From NCBI RefSeq assembly GCF_023556335.1, contig NZ_JAIKTS010000001.1, positions 124,001-188,000 on the forward strand: a stretch of 64,000 nt of DNA. Reading direction: 5' to 3'. This stretch comes from Stenotrophomonas mori (lineage in GTDB: Bacteria; Pseudomonadota; Gammaproteobacteria; Xanthomonadales; Xanthomonadaceae). The notes beneath the pieces were generated by a model. It worked only from the letters and a program-made list of their open reading frames with translations, was not told the origin of the DNA and searched no databases. This document shows positions 36,593-46,066 of the stretch, piece by piece. How positions within the stretch are numbered: the first letter of the stretch is position 1; each line of letters begins with the position of its first letter. The position numbers and the translations under genes are program-made.

Positions 36593-37684
36593 TCATCGTG
36601 GCATGGCTTCCAGCGCCTCGATCACCCGTGCCGAGGGCGAATCCTCCGGGATCGCACGCAGCGTCCAGCTGCTGCCCGCGTGTCGGGCGACGAACGCACG
36701 GATCGCTTCCGGCTTCAGGTGCGACAGCTCGATGCCATTGTCGAGCCCGTCCAGCCGCTCCGTGGCACGCCTGAGCAGGAGCGTGGGCAGGCCGAGCATC
36801 GCGGCCTCTTCCTGGTTGCTGCCGCCGTCGGTCAGGAGGCAGCAGCTGCCGACCAGCAGTTCGATGAAGTCCGGGTAGTCCATCCGCTCCAGCAGCTGCA
36901 GCTGCGGGGCGGCCTCGAGGCGGGCGGACCACTGGCTTGCGCGGATGCGCTCGCGCGTCGCGGGATGCAGCACGAAGCGCACGGGCAGCATGCTCGCGGC
37001 ATGGAGGACTTCGCCCATGAGCAGGTCGAAGTCCTCCTTGCGCCCCAGGTTCTCGGCACGGTGCATCGACACGACGGCGTAGCCGCCCAGGCCGCCCGCC
37101 CGGGGCGGTGCCGGCCAGCGGCCGAGCGCCAGTGCGAGGGCATCGCGCAGGGTGTTGCCGCGGGTGTCCACGACGGTGCCGCGCACGCCCGCGAGGTTCG
37201 CCGCCGATGCCCGGTCGGGCGCGAGGTGGAGCCGCGCCAGCCGGGAGACGAGCCGGCGGACGATCTCTTCCGGGAAGGGTTCGAGCAGCCGGGTGGAGCG
37301 CAGCCCCGCTTCGACGTGGACCACCGGTACGCCGGCCAGGCGCAGGGCAATGGCGCCGAAGAGTGTCGATGCGGTGTCCCCGTGCACAAGGCCGGCGCGT
37401 GCTCCGCGCCAGCGGCGCAGGCGCTTGATGGCCTGCCACCAGAAGCTCAGTGTCCATGCGAGGAAACTGCCGTGTGTCGAGGCTTCCGTTCCCGGCACCA
37501 GCTGGTCGTCGGGCGCGCGGGTGCCGAATGCGGCCTCGAGGAGATCGAAGGTCTCTGAATGCTGCCCGGTATAGACCAGCTGATAAGCGACGTTGCGGCG
37601 GTCCATCTCGCGCAGGAGCGGGGCGGTCTTGATGAACTGCGCCTTGGTGCCGACCAGTACGAGGAAAGGGGTGTCGTTCATCAT
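36593..37684 (-). CDS. UDP-N-acetylglucosamine 2-epimerase-like enzyme (WecB family)
   Basis: 363 aa. Fold and motifs of the non-hydrolysing UDP-GlcNAc 2-epimerases are visible: VLVGTKAQFIKTAPLLREMD, YTGQHSE, GLVHGDTASTLFGA, VVHVEAGLRSTRLLEPFPEE, VVSMHRAENL and QEEAAMLGLPTLLLRRATER. The usual TDSGG before QEE is TDGGSN here, a small deviation in the substrate loop. The likely product is UDP-ManNAc, a sugar also used in wall teichoic acid linkage units. A 2-epimerase with another UDP-sugar substrate is possible. About 250 bases without genes separate it from each neighbour. Confidence 0.85.
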   Translation of the reverse strand: MMNDTPFLVLVGTKAQFIKTAPLLREMDRRNVAYQLVYTGQHSETFDLLEAAFGTRAPDDQLVPGTEASTHGSFLAWTLSFWWQAIKRLRRWRGARAGLVHGDTASTLFGAIALRLAGVPVVHVEAGLRSTRLLEPFPEEIVRRLVSRLARLHLAPDRASAANLAGVRGTVVDTRGNTLRDALALALGRWPAPPRAGGLGGYAVVSMHRAENLGRKEDFDLLMGEVLHAASMLPVRFVLHPATRERIRASQWSARLEAAPQLQLLERMDYPDFIELLVGSCCLLTDGGSNQEEAAMLGLPTLLLRRATERLDGLDNGIELSHLKPEAIRAFVARHAGSSWTLRAIPEDSPSARVIEALEAMPR

Positions 37685-37934
37685 GTCCGGCGCGGGAAGC
37701 GGGGGGCTCTGGAAGACGGAAGGGGGCGGCGCATGGGCGTTCCGCTGCGTGGGCCTGAGAGCAGGTGGTCGCAGCCGGCCGGGACGCGGGGTGAGGATAC
37801 GTCAGCGGCTTTCGCCCGGGGCGGGCGAGGGCGCCTCCGCCCGGCAAGCGGCGGTGCCGTCCGCGGTGGCGACGCGGTCCCTGCATCGCGGCGAGGGTGC
37901 GGGCCGGTGGCCGACGCGGAGAAGCTCGACCTCC

Positions 37935-39317
37935 TCATCCGGGGCCCGTGTCGCGGGCGGCCGCCCGCCGTGTGCGGAAGGCCTGGCCGAACGCGGCCAG
38001 GGTATACGTGGCCAGGAGGAAGATCACGGGCAGGAGCGGGATGTTGTAGCGGGCGATCGGGAAACCCGCCATGTGGATCAGGATGAAGTAGACGCCGGTC
38101 GCGCAGGTTGCATGCAGCGCCGCGGCCTGGTGATCGGGGATGTGCTTCCGCCATCGCGTGGTGGGCACGAGCAGCAGCGGCACGAGGAACAGGCCCACCC
38201 ACAGCCAGTGGCTGGCGCGCATCACGGCCAGCGTCAGTTTGAACAGCGGTTGCTGGTGGTACGGGCTTTCCGGGGTGGGGTAGGTGAATATCCCGTCGAT
38301 CGCGGCCGGATCGGACCAGGCGAGGAACGCGAGCGGCTTGCCGGCCAGGTACCAGTGCAGATAGGTGGCCGGGGCGTCGCGGATGCGCTTCGCGATGCCC
38401 TGTACCGCGGCAGGCATGCTTTCCGACAGCGTCGCGATCTGCGGGTCGAAACGGTAGGGGTAGCCGCGCGACTCGGGTTTGAAGTCGTACATCATGAAGG
38501 GGTAGTGGCCATGGACCAGCGCACTTATGGCCAGGGTCTGGTCGGAGGCCTGTCCGGTCGCGACAAGGTTGCGGGTCGCCCATGCCCCTGTCACGAGGAC
38601 GAAGCCCAGCGTCATCGCGATGGCGTACCGGAGGCGGAAAGCCTTCGGCAGGGTGGGCAGCAGGGCGATCAGGAGGAAGGGCAGGATGTACTGCAGGGTC
38701 GGACGGACCAGGGCGGTGGCGGCGAGCAGGACGCCGCCGCTGAACGCCATCCAGGCGCGGTGCCGGTTGGCGCTGAAGATGATCCAGGCAAGGCTGGCCA
38801 GCAGCAGGGCGGTGAACAGCGTTTCCGTGAGGAGGTAGGTGCCGGCGGCTATGAGCTTCGGCGACAGCGCGACCAGGAGCGCCGGCAGCAGCGCCAGGCG
38901 CCTGGGCACCAGGCGGAGGCCGATCAGGTAGGTGAGGGGGACCATCGCCGTGCCGAGCAGCGCCTGGAGCAGCATGACCCTGCGGATGAAATCCCAGTCC
39001 GGGTGCCCGTCGATCAACAGTGAAAGAAGGGCCGGGTACCCCGGGGCCGCGAACGCGTCCGGCCGGGAGGGGCCGGCACCCGCCGGATCGACGAAGGTGT
39101 TTTCCTTCGAGTAGGTAGCGAAGTGGTGGAGGTTGTAGGCATAGGCCACGTAGACGGCGGCATCGGCCCGGATCGGTTGCTCGACCCGGGTCTCCAGGGC
39201 CGCATCGATCCGGAGCCAGGCGGCGAGCAGGACGATCAGCGCCAGCAGCATGCCGGAGGTGGGGGTGGGGAACCGGCGGGAGCGGGCCGTTGCTGGCGGG
39301 AGGGGGACGGCATTCAT
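37935..39317 (-). CDS. GT39/ArnT-type membrane glycosyltransferase
   Basis: 460 aa polytopic protein with about ten membrane helices. The first periplasmic loop has PIRADAAVYVAYAYNLHHFA, with the acidic and Tyr residues seen in PMT/ArnT GT-C enzymes, and a later loop SRPDAFAAPGYPALLSLLI. Such enzymes transfer sugars from polyprenyl-phosphate donors on the periplasmic side. The adjacent GT2 gene could make that donor. ATG 39317 begins the hydrophobic protein; the frame is open upstream to 39542 without homology. The target (pilin, lipid A or glycan) is unknown. Confidence 0.8.
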   Translation of the reverse strand: MNAVPLPPATARSRRFPTPTSGMLLALIVLLAAWLRIDAALETRVEQPIRADAAVYVAYAYNLHHFATYSKENTFVDPAGAGPSRPDAFAAPGYPALLSLLIDGHPDWDFIRRVMLLQALLGTAMVPLTYLIGLRLVPRRLALLPALLVALSPKLIAAGTYLLTETLFTALLLASLAWIIFSANRHRAWMAFSGGVLLAATALVRPTLQYILPFLLIALLPTLPKAFRLRYAIAMTLGFVLVTGAWATRNLVATGQASDQTLAISALVHGHYPFMMYDFKPESRGYPYRFDPQIATLSESMPAAVQGIAKRIRDAPATYLHWYLAGKPLAFLAWSDPAAIDGIFTYPTPESPYHQQPLFKLTLAVMRASHWLWVGLFLVPLLLVPTTRWRKHIPDHQAAALHATCATGVYFILIHMAGFPIARYNIPLLPVIFLLATYTLAAFGQAFRTRRAAARDTGPG

Positions 39318-39632
39318 GGCGAGGGCATCGAAAGACGTTCGGTGCGGCAGGGCAGGGCCGCCCGCTGGCCGGCCCTGCACGGGAGCGGGGGCGCGGTGGG
39401 GAGAACGGAGGGCGTGGGTGCCGGATGCCGGTCGCGTACGGAGGCTTCCACCCGGGCCGTGGCGCAGGGCACGCAACCGCAGCAAGGGCCTGCCGGCCAC
39501 CAGCTCGCCGGACGGGCGGGGGAGCCGGGCCTCGGCCGCCAACGATGCGGTGTCGGGCGCCGTGCCCGCGCTGTCATGGCCCTGGGGCCCGAGGCGCGTG
39601 GCGGCTGGGCGTTCCTGCGGAACCCGGGCATG
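39318..39632. other. Intergenic region between GT39-like and GT2 genes
   Basis: 315 bases of very GC-rich DNA between two minus-strand genes. No ORF with recognisable sequence, no clear promoter and no terminator were seen. Confidence 0.5.
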
Positions 39633-40490
39633 TCAGTTGTCGCGCCGGTAGGTCAGATTGGTGATCTGCTCGGAAATCAGCCCGATCAGGAAGATGATCA
39701 CCGCAGCGCTGAACAGCAGGGTGCTCATGTTGGTCAGCCGGTGCATGGTGGCGAAGGTGTAGCCGTAGTAGCCCAGGCCGGTGAGGAAGAAGGCCGCGGC
39801 AATGGGCGCGAACAGCTTCAGCGGCGAGTACAGGGTGGCGATCTTGAAGATGATCAGCAGGAAGCGGATGCCATCCTTGAGCGGGCGGATGTGGCTGCCG
39901 TTGCCGATGCGCTTGGCGACCGGGATCGGGACATAGGCCACGGGGTAGGCACTGCGGAAGAACGCCATGGTGCTGGTGGTGGGGTAGCTGAACCCGTTGG
40001 GCAGCAGGTGCAGGAACTCGCGGAAGCGCTTGGCACGCACCGCGCGGAAGCCGGAGGTGAGGTCGTCGATGCGGTGGCCGGTCATGTGGCTGGCCAGGCG
40101 GTTGTAGAGGCCGTTGGCCAGGCCGCGGTGCAGGTTGGCCTGGCCGCTGCGGTCGCGGGCGCCGACCACCATGTCGTAGCCCTCCTCCAGCTTGGCCAGC
40201 AGCGCGGCGATGTGCTGCGCACTGTGCTGGCCGTCGGCGTCCATGAACACCAGGATGTCGCCGCCGGCGGCGCGGGCGCCGCGCTTGATCGCCGCGCCGT
40301 TGCCCATCGAGTACGGATTGCCGACCACCTGTGCACCATGGTGGGCGGCGATGGCGGCCGTGGCGTCGGTGGAGCCGTCGTCGACGACGATGATCTCCGC
40401 CTGCGGCCAGGCCTGCCGCAGTGCCGGCAGAGTGCGCTGCAGGCCCTCGGCCTCGTTCTTGGCCGGCAGGATGATGCTCAGTGACTGCAC
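39633..40490 (-). CDS. Family 2 glycosyltransferase, polyprenyl-phosphate sugar synthase-like
   Basis: 285 aa from GTG 40490. The catalytic GT-A domain shows LSIILPAKNEAEGLQRTLP, EIIVVDDGSTDATAAIA, FMDADGQHSA and the SGFRAVRAKRF motif. Two membrane helices form the C-terminus (LFAPIAAAFFLTGLGYYGY and LLFSAAVIIFLIGLIS), as in GtrB/DPM1-like enzymes that load a sugar onto undecaprenyl phosphate. The frame is open upstream to ATG 40541, which would add 17 residues (MAKPATMYPGENNGTTI) without conserved sequence; relatives start at the GTG-equivalent position. It probably supplies the donor for the GT39-like enzyme next to it. Confidence 0.85.
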   Translation of the reverse strand: MQSLSIILPAKNEAEGLQRTLPALRQAWPQAEIIVVDDGSTDATAAIAAHHGAQVVGNPYSMGNGAAIKRGARAAGGDILVFMDADGQHSAQHIAALLAKLEEGYDMVVGARDRSGQANLHRGLANGLYNRLASHMTGHRIDDLTSGFRAVRAKRFREFLHLLPNGFSYPTTSTMAFFRSAYPVAYVPIPVAKRIGNGSHIRPLKDGIRFLLIIFKIATLYSPLKLFAPIAAAFFLTGLGYYGYTFATMHRLTNMSTLLFSAAVIIFLIGLISEQITNLTYRRDN

Positions 40491-40678
40491 GATGGTGGTT
40501 CCGTTGTTCTCCCCGGGGTACATGGTAGCGGGCTTGGCCATCGAGGGGACCGGGGAGGCCCTGGGCCCGGCATCCGCCGCGCCGGCCGGGGCCGTACCCG
40601 GGGCGGTGGCGGAAAGGGGGCGGCAGGGGCCCCCGGCCCGCGCCGGCCGGCGGTTCCCCGCGCTCCGGCGCTTGCCTT

Positions 40679-40684
40679 TACAAT
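40679..40684 (+). promoter_or_regulatory. Possible -10 element of pilB
   Basis: TACAAT lies 31 bases upstream of the pilB ATG in otherwise GC-rich DNA. A convincing -35 box at the right distance is not visible. Confidence 0.35.
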
Positions 40685-40715
40685 CGCCGCACTGCGGTCC
40701 GCGTCGGGGAACTCC

Positions 40716-42443
40716 ATGAACCTAGCTGTCACTGCCAACCTGGTGGGCATCACCGGCATTGCCCGTCGTCTGGTGCAGGACGGGGCGCTGGACGAGGCGG
40801 CCGCGCGCAACGCGATGGCGCAGGCGACCGCGGCACGGGTGCCCGTGGCGCAGTGGCTCGCCGAGAAGAAGGCGGTGAGCGCGGCGCAGCTGGCGGCGGC
40901 CAACGCGGTCGAGTTCGGCATGCCCTTGATGGACGTGTCGGTATTCGACCCGAACCAGAATGCGATGAAACTGGTCAGCGAGGAGCTGCTGCGTAAGCAT
41001 GCGGTGCTGCCGCTGTTCCGGCGCGGCAGCAAGCTGTTCGTGGGCACCAGCAACCCGACCCAGTCGCTGGACGAGATCAAGTTCCACACCAACCTGGTGG
41101 TCGAGCCGATCCTGGTCGACGAGGACCAGGTGCGGCGCACGCTCGAGCTGTGGCTGGCCAGCAACGATTCGTTCGGCGACTCGCTGGCCGGCGACGACGA
41201 CATGGGCGACCTCGATGTCGCCGGTGGCGATGAGGACATGGGCGGCGCCGGCGACGCCGGCGTGGACGCCAAGGGCGACGACACCCCGGTGGTGAAGTTC
41301 GTCAACAAGGTGCTGGTCGACGCGATCCGCAAGGGGGCATCGGACATCCACTTCGAGCCCTATGAGGAGGACTACCGGGTCCGGTTGCGCGTGGACGGCC
41401 TGCTCAAGACCGTGGCCAAGGCGCCGGTCAAGCTGCGCGAGCGCATCGCCGCGCGCCTGAAGGTGATGTCGCAGCTGGACATCGCCGAGAAGCGGGTGCC
41501 GCAGGACGGCCGCATCAAGCTCAACCTGTCCAAGACCAAGCAGGTCGACTTCCGCGTCAGCACCCTGCCGACGCTGTTCGGCGAGAAGATCGTGCTGCGC
41601 ATCCTCGACGGCAGCGCGGCCAAGCTGGGTATCGACAAGCTCGGCTACGAGCCCGAGCAGCAGCGGCTGTTCCTGGAAGCCATCCACAAGCCCTATGGCA
41701 TGGTGCTGGTCACCGGCCCGACCGGTTCGGGCAAGACGGTGTCGCTGTACACCGCGCTGGGCATCCTCAACGACGAGACCCGCAACATCTCCACCGCCGA
41801 GGATCCGGTGGAAATCCGCCTGCCGGGCGTGAACCAGGTGCAGCAGAACAACAAGCGCGGCATGACCTTCGCCGCGGCGCTGCGCTCGTTCCTGCGTCAG
41901 GATCCGGACGTGATCATGGTCGGCGAAATCCGTGACCTCGAGACCGCCGAGATCGCCATCAAGGCGGCCCAGACCGGCCACATGGTGCTGTCCACGCTGC
42001 ATACCAACGATGCGCCGCAGACCATCGCGCGATTGATGAACATGGGCATCGCGCCCTACAACATCACCTCCTCGGTCACCCTGGTGATCGCCCAGCGCCT
42101 GGCGCGGCGGTTGTGCTCGAACTGCAAGAAGCCGATCACGCTGCCGGAGAACGCGCTGTTGACCGAGGGCTACACCGCGGCCCAGATCGAGGCGGGCATC
42201 GAGCTGTACGAGCCGGTCGGTTGCGACGAGTGCACCGAGGGCTACAAGGGCCGTACCGGCATCTACCAGGTCATGCCGATGACCGACGAGATCGCCACCA
42301 TCGTGCTGCAGGGCGGTAACGCGCTGGACATCGCCGAGGCCGCGCAGAAGGTCGGGGTCAACGACCTGCGCCAGTCGGCGCTGTTGAAGGCGGCGCAGGG
42401 CATCACCAGCCTGACCGAGATCAACCGCGTCACCAAGGACTGA
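40716..42443 (+). CDS. pilB: Type IV pilus assembly ATPase
   Basis: 575 aa hexameric cytoplasmic motor that drives pilus extension through PilC. The N-terminal MshEN domain is at about residues 1-150. The Walker A GPTGSGKTVSLY is near residue 333, the Asp box and Walker B (QDPDVIMVGEIRDLETA) follow, then the His box (GHMVLSTLHTNDAP). The tetracysteine zinc motif has CSNC near residue 466 and CDEC near 502. In related genomes pilB sits beside pilA, whereas here about 10 kb of glycan genes intervene. Confidence 0.97.
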   Translation: MNLAVTANLVGITGIARRLVQDGALDEAAARNAMAQATAARVPVAQWLAEKKAVSAAQLAAANAVEFGMPLMDVSVFDPNQNAMKLVSEELLRKHAVLPLFRRGSKLFVGTSNPTQSLDEIKFHTNLVVEPILVDEDQVRRTLELWLASNDSFGDSLAGDDDMGDLDVAGGDEDMGGAGDAGVDAKGDDTPVVKFVNKVLVDAIRKGASDIHFEPYEEDYRVRLRVDGLLKTVAKAPVKLRERIAARLKVMSQLDIAEKRVPQDGRIKLNLSKTKQVDFRVSTLPTLFGEKIVLRILDGSAAKLGIDKLGYEPEQQRLFLEAIHKPYGMVLVTGPTGSGKTVSLYTALGILNDETRNISTAEDPVEIRLPGVNQVQQNNKRGMTFAAALRSFLRQDPDVIMVGEIRDLETAEIAIKAAQTGHMVLSTLHTNDAPQTIARLMNMGIAPYNITSSVTLVIAQRLARRLCSNCKKPITLPENALLTEGYTAAQIEAGIELYEPVGCDECTEGYKGRTGIYQVMPMTDEIATIVLQGGNALDIAEAAQKVGVNDLRQSALLKAAQGITSLTEINRVTKD

Positions 42444-42482
42444 GGGCACCGGGCCGGCGCCGGGAACAGGGTGCGGGGCCGC

Positions 42483-43274
42483 TCAGCCGTGACCCAGCAC
42501 CAGCTCGATCACGAACTGGCTGCCGAAGAACGCCAGCAGCAGCAGGGCCATCGCGGTCAGGGTCCAGTGCACTGCTTTGCCGCCCCGCCAGCCATAGCGG
42601 CGGCGGCCGATCAGCAGGATGCCGAACACCACCCATGACAGCACGCTGAGCACGGTCTTGTGCACCAGCTTCTGCGCCAGCAGGTCGTCGACGAACAGGA
42701 CGCCGGTGACCAGGGTCAGGGTCAGCAGGCTGAAACCGGTGCCGATGGTGCGGAACAGCAGCGATTCCAGGTCGGCCAGCGGGGGCAGCGCACGCAGCCA
42801 GGGGCGGAAATCGCGCCGGCGCAGGGCGCGCTCCTGCAGCCACAGCATGATCGCCAGCAGCGCCGCGATGCTCAGCGTGGCGTAGGCCAACAGCGCCAGC
42901 CAGGCGTGGCTGGCCAGCTGCCAGCCCAGCGGCCTGCTGGGCTCGTGGCCATAGCCGTGGTAGGCCAGCAGCAGCGCGGCGGCCATCGGGAACACCAGCA
43001 CGCCCAGCGCCGCCATGCGTCCGCGGGCGCCGACGATCGCGGTGAGCACGGCCATGCCCAGTCCCACCAGGGACAGGGCGGCGAAGAAGTGCATGTCCGG
43101 CCCGCCACCCATGCGCAGCGCCACCGTCAGGTGGTAGCCGGCGTGCAGCAGGCCGGCGGCGGCGGCCGGCCACAGCCAGGCGCGGGACGGCGCGGGACGT
43201 TCGGCCGCCAGCCCCTGGACGAGCAGGCCCGTGGACAGCAGGTAGAGCACGGCGGCAATGAGAACGATTGTCAT
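42483..43274 (-). CDS. CcsA/HemX-like cytochrome c assembly-family membrane protein (YpjD-like)
   Basis: 263 aa with eight predicted membrane helices. Visible are LASHAWLALLAYATLSIAAL, LESLLFRTIGTGFSLLTLTL and LVHKTVLSVLSWVVFGILL, the His-bearing segments of the CcsA/CcmF superfamily, but without the full tryptophan-rich heme-handling loop of true CcsA. It is divergent from ffh, as in many gammaproteobacteria. The exact role is unclear. ATG 43274 is chosen at the first hydrophobic helix. Confidence 0.85.
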   Translation of the reverse strand: MTIVLIAAVLYLLSTGLLVQGLAAERPAPSRAWLWPAAAAGLLHAGYHLTVALRMGGGPDMHFFAALSLVGLGMAVLTAIVGARGRMAALGVLVFPMAAALLLAYHGYGHEPSRPLGWQLASHAWLALLAYATLSIAALLAIMLWLQERALRRRDFRPWLRALPPLADLESLLFRTIGTGFSLLTLTLVTGVLFVDDLLAQKLVHKTVLSVLSWVVFGILLIGRRRYGWRGGKAVHWTLTAMALLLLAFFGSQFVIELVLGHG

Positions 43275-43349
43275 CGCCACAGTTTCGCATACGTGCCGGT
43301 CGCTGGCGATGCACGGACGGGCGGGGCGGCGTGTGCCGCCGCCGGCCGC

Positions 43350-43355
43350 TATAAT
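43350..43355 (+). promoter_or_regulatory. -10 element of ffh
   Basis: A perfect TATAAT, 39 bases before the ffh ATG. The region 17 bases upstream (CGGCGT) is a poor -35 match, so only the -10 is called. Confidence 0.55.
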
Positions 43356-43393
43356 TTCGGCCTCTTCGCCCTTATTCCTGCAGGTCCCACCGC

Positions 43394-44773
43394 ATGTTCG
43401 AGTCCCTGACCCAGCGCCTTTCCGGCACCATCGAGCGCCTGCGTGGCCGTGGCCGCCTGACCGAGGAGAACATCCGCGAGGCAACCCGCGAGGTGCGCAT
43501 CGCGCTGCTGGAGGCCGACGTCGCGCTGCCGGTGGTGCAGGCGCTGATCGAGAAGATCAAGGTGCGCGCGGTCGGCCAGGAGGTACTCAAGTCGCTGACC
43601 CCGGGCCAGGCGCTGATCAAGGTAGTGCGCGACGAGCTGACCGCGGTGATGGGTTCGCAGGCCAGCGACCTCAACCTGAACGTGCCGGCGCCGGCGGTCA
43701 TCCTGATGGCCGGCCTGCAGGGCGCCGGCAAGACCACCACGGTCGGCAAGCTGGCCAAGCACCTGAAGGAAAAGCGCAAGAAGAAGGTGATGGTGGTCTC
43801 GGCCGACGTCTACCGTCCGGCGGCGATCGAACAGCTGAAGACCCTGGCCGAGCAGGTCGGGGTGCTGTTCTTCCCGTCGGCGGCGGAGCAGAAGCCGGTG
43901 GACATCGTCCGTGCGGCCATCGACGATGCGCGCCGGTCGTTCGTCGACGTGCTGCTGGTCGATACCGCCGGCCGGCTGGCCATCGACGAGGCGATGATGG
44001 CCGAGATCCAGGCCCTGCACGCGGCGGTCAACCCGGCCGAGACCCTGTTCGTGGTCGACTCGATGACCGGCCAGGACGCGGCCAACACCGCCAAGGCCTT
44101 CGGCGAGGCGCTGCCGCTGACCGGCGTGGTGCTGACCAAGACCGACGGCGACGCCCGCGGCGGTGCCGCGCTGAGCGTGCGCTACATCACCGGCAAGCCG
44201 ATCAAGTTCACCGGTACCGGCGAGAAGGTCGACGGCCTGGACGTGTTCCACCCCGAGCGCGTGGCCAGTCGCATCCTGGACATGGGCGACGTGCTGTCGC
44301 TGGTCGAGCAGGTCGAGCAGCAGGTCGACAAGGACAAGGCGCAGAAGCTGGCCGAGAAGGTCGCCAAGGGCAAGAAGTTCGACCTCAACGACATGCGCGA
44401 CCAGCTCGAGCAGATGCAGAACATGGGCGGCATCGGCGGGCTGATGGACAAGCTGCCGGGCCTGGGGCAGATCCCCGAGCACCTCAAGCAGCAGGTGCAG
44501 CAGAACAAGGAGGTGCCGCGGATGATCGCCATCATCAACTCCATGACCAAGAAGGAGCGCCGCAATCCGGGCCTGCTCAACGGCTCGCGCCGAGCCCGCA
44601 TCGCCCGCGGCTCCGGCACCCAGCCGGCCGACGTCAACAAGCTGATGAAGCAGTACATGCAGATGGAAAAGATGATGGGCAAGCTGTCCGGCGGCGGCAT
44701 GAAGGGCATGATGCGCAACATGAAGGGCATGCTCGGCGCCATGGGCGGCCGCGGCGGGCTGCCGTTCCGCTGA
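43394..44773 (+). CDS. ffh: Signal recognition particle protein
   Basis: 459 aa SRP54 homologue. With 4.5S RNA it binds signal anchors of nascent inner-membrane proteins and docks them at FtsY. The N and G domains have GLQGAGKTTTVGKLAKHL near residue 108, VDTAGRLAIDEAMM and TKTDGDARGGAALS. The C-terminal M domain is methionine-rich (YMQMEKMMGKLSG, then MKGMMRNMKGML). Length and order are standard. Confidence 0.98.
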   Translation: MFESLTQRLSGTIERLRGRGRLTEENIREATREVRIALLEADVALPVVQALIEKIKVRAVGQEVLKSLTPGQALIKVVRDELTAVMGSQASDLNLNVPAPAVILMAGLQGAGKTTTVGKLAKHLKEKRKKKVMVVSADVYRPAAIEQLKTLAEQVGVLFFPSAAEQKPVDIVRAAIDDARRSFVDVLLVDTAGRLAIDEAMMAEIQALHAAVNPAETLFVVDSMTGQDAANTAKAFGEALPLTGVVLTKTDGDARGGAALSVRYITGKPIKFTGTGEKVDGLDVFHPERVASRILDMGDVLSLVEQVEQQVDKDKAQKLAEKVAKGKKFDLNDMRDQLEQMQNMGGIGGLMDKLPGLGQIPEHLKQQVQQNKEVPRMIAIINSMTKKERRNPGLLNGSRRARIARGSGTQPADVNKLMKQYMQMEKMMGKLSGGGMKGMMRNMKGMLGAMGGRGGLPFR

Positions 44774-44992
44774 GCGGCAACGCGTCCCGCCACCGTGGTG
44801 CAGGCCTTGGTGGCCGGCGGCCGGCGCGCGGCATGCCACGCGGGAGCGGCCGGAGGGGCCGCATCCGGCGATGGATTTCACCGCCGATGACGCCCAGTAT
44901 GGCGTTCTGGCTTCCTCCTGGAGATGCTGGCGCCCCGGCACCCGCAGACACGGCCTGGCCGTGGCAGGGTACCGGTGGCGGCCATCGCTGAC

Positions 44993-46066
44993 ATGCATAC
45001 TTCCACCGTTTCCACCCGGACCGCGTCGTTCTGCGAGCGCTTCGGCGTCGCGCTGCCGATCCTGCTGGCACCGATGGCCGGCGCCTGCCCAGTGGCGCTG
45101 TCGGCGGCGCTGGCGAACGCCGGCAGCATGGGCGCGATGGGCGCGGTGCTGTCCTCTCCGGAGCAGATCGGGCAGTGGATGGCGGATTTCCGGGCGCGCT
45201 CGCAGGGCCCGGCGCAGGTCAACCTGTGGGTACCGGATCCGTCGCCTGTCCGCGACCACGAGGCCGAAGCGGCCACCCGTGCCTTCCTCGGCAACTGGGG
45301 CCCGCCGGTGGCGGTGGCCGCCGGCGATGCCGCGCCGGCCGGTTTCCAGGAGCAGTTCGAGGCGCTGCTACGCGCCCGCCCGGCGGTGGCCTCGACCATC
45401 ATGGGGGTGTTCTCCGGTCCGCAGGTGCAGCGCCTGCGTGAGGCCGGCATCGCCTGGTTCGCCTGCGCCACCACCCTGGACGAAGCGCTGCAGGCGCAGG
45501 CGGCCGGTGCCGATGCGGTGGTCGCGCAGGGCATGGAGGCCGGCGGCCACCGTGGCGCGTTCGACGCCGCGCGTGCCGAGGCGCAGATGAACGGGCTGTT
45601 CGCCCTGCTGCCGCGGTTCGCCGACCGGCTGACGATCCCGGTGATCGCGGCCGGCGGCATCGGCGATGGCCGCGGCGTGGCCGCGGCGCTGGTCCTGGGG
45701 GCCAGCGCGGTGCAGGTCGGCACCGCCTGGCTGGCCGCCGACGAATCCACGGTTCCCGACAGCTGGAAGCGGGCGCTGGCGACCGCCGAGCCGGAGCACG
45801 CCCGGCCGACCCGCGCCTTCAGCGGCCGCCTCGGGCGTGCCATCGAAACCGCCTATGTGCGCGCCGCGGCCGCCCCCGGTGCGCCGCCACCGCAACCGTA
45901 CCCGGTGCAGCGCGGGCTCACCGCGGGCATGCGCCGCCAGGCCCAGGCCGAGGACCGGCTGGAGGCGATGCAGGCGTGGGCCGGGCAGTCGGCCTGGATG
46001 GCCCGCCGCGGGCCGGTGGCGGACAGCCTGCAGGCGATGTGGCGGCAGGCGCAGGCGCTGCTGTGA
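44993..46066 (+). CDS. Nitronate monooxygenase-family FMN enzyme
   Basis: 357 aa TIM-barrel flavoprotein of the 2-nitropropane dioxygenase/NMO family, which oxidises toxic alkyl nitronates with O2. Visible are the N-terminal [37 protein letters not shown] with the likely catalytic His, and the FMN phosphate site [22 protein letters not shown] 44993 (MHTSTVST) gives the usual N-terminus; the frame is open to 44924. Its stop overlaps the next start as GTGA. Relatives include enoyl-ACP reductase FabK-like proteins, so activity is inferred. Confidence 0.88.
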   Translation: MHTSTVSTRTASFCERFGVALPILLAPMAGACPVALSAALANAGSMGAMGAVLSSPEQIGQWMADFRARSQGPAQVNLWVPDPSPVRDHEAEAATRAFLGNWGPPVAVAAGDAAPAGFQEQFEALLRARPAVASTIMGVFSGPQVQRLREAGIAWFACATTLDEALQAQAAGADAVVAQGMEAGGHRGAFDAARAEAQMNGLFALLPRFADRLTIPVIAAGGIGDGRGVAAALVLGASAVQVGTAWLAADESTVPDSWKRALATAEPEHARPTRAFSGRLGRAIETAYVRAAAAPGAPPPQPYPVQRGLTAGMRRQAQAEDRLEAMQAWAGQSAWMARRGPVADSLQAMWRQAQALL

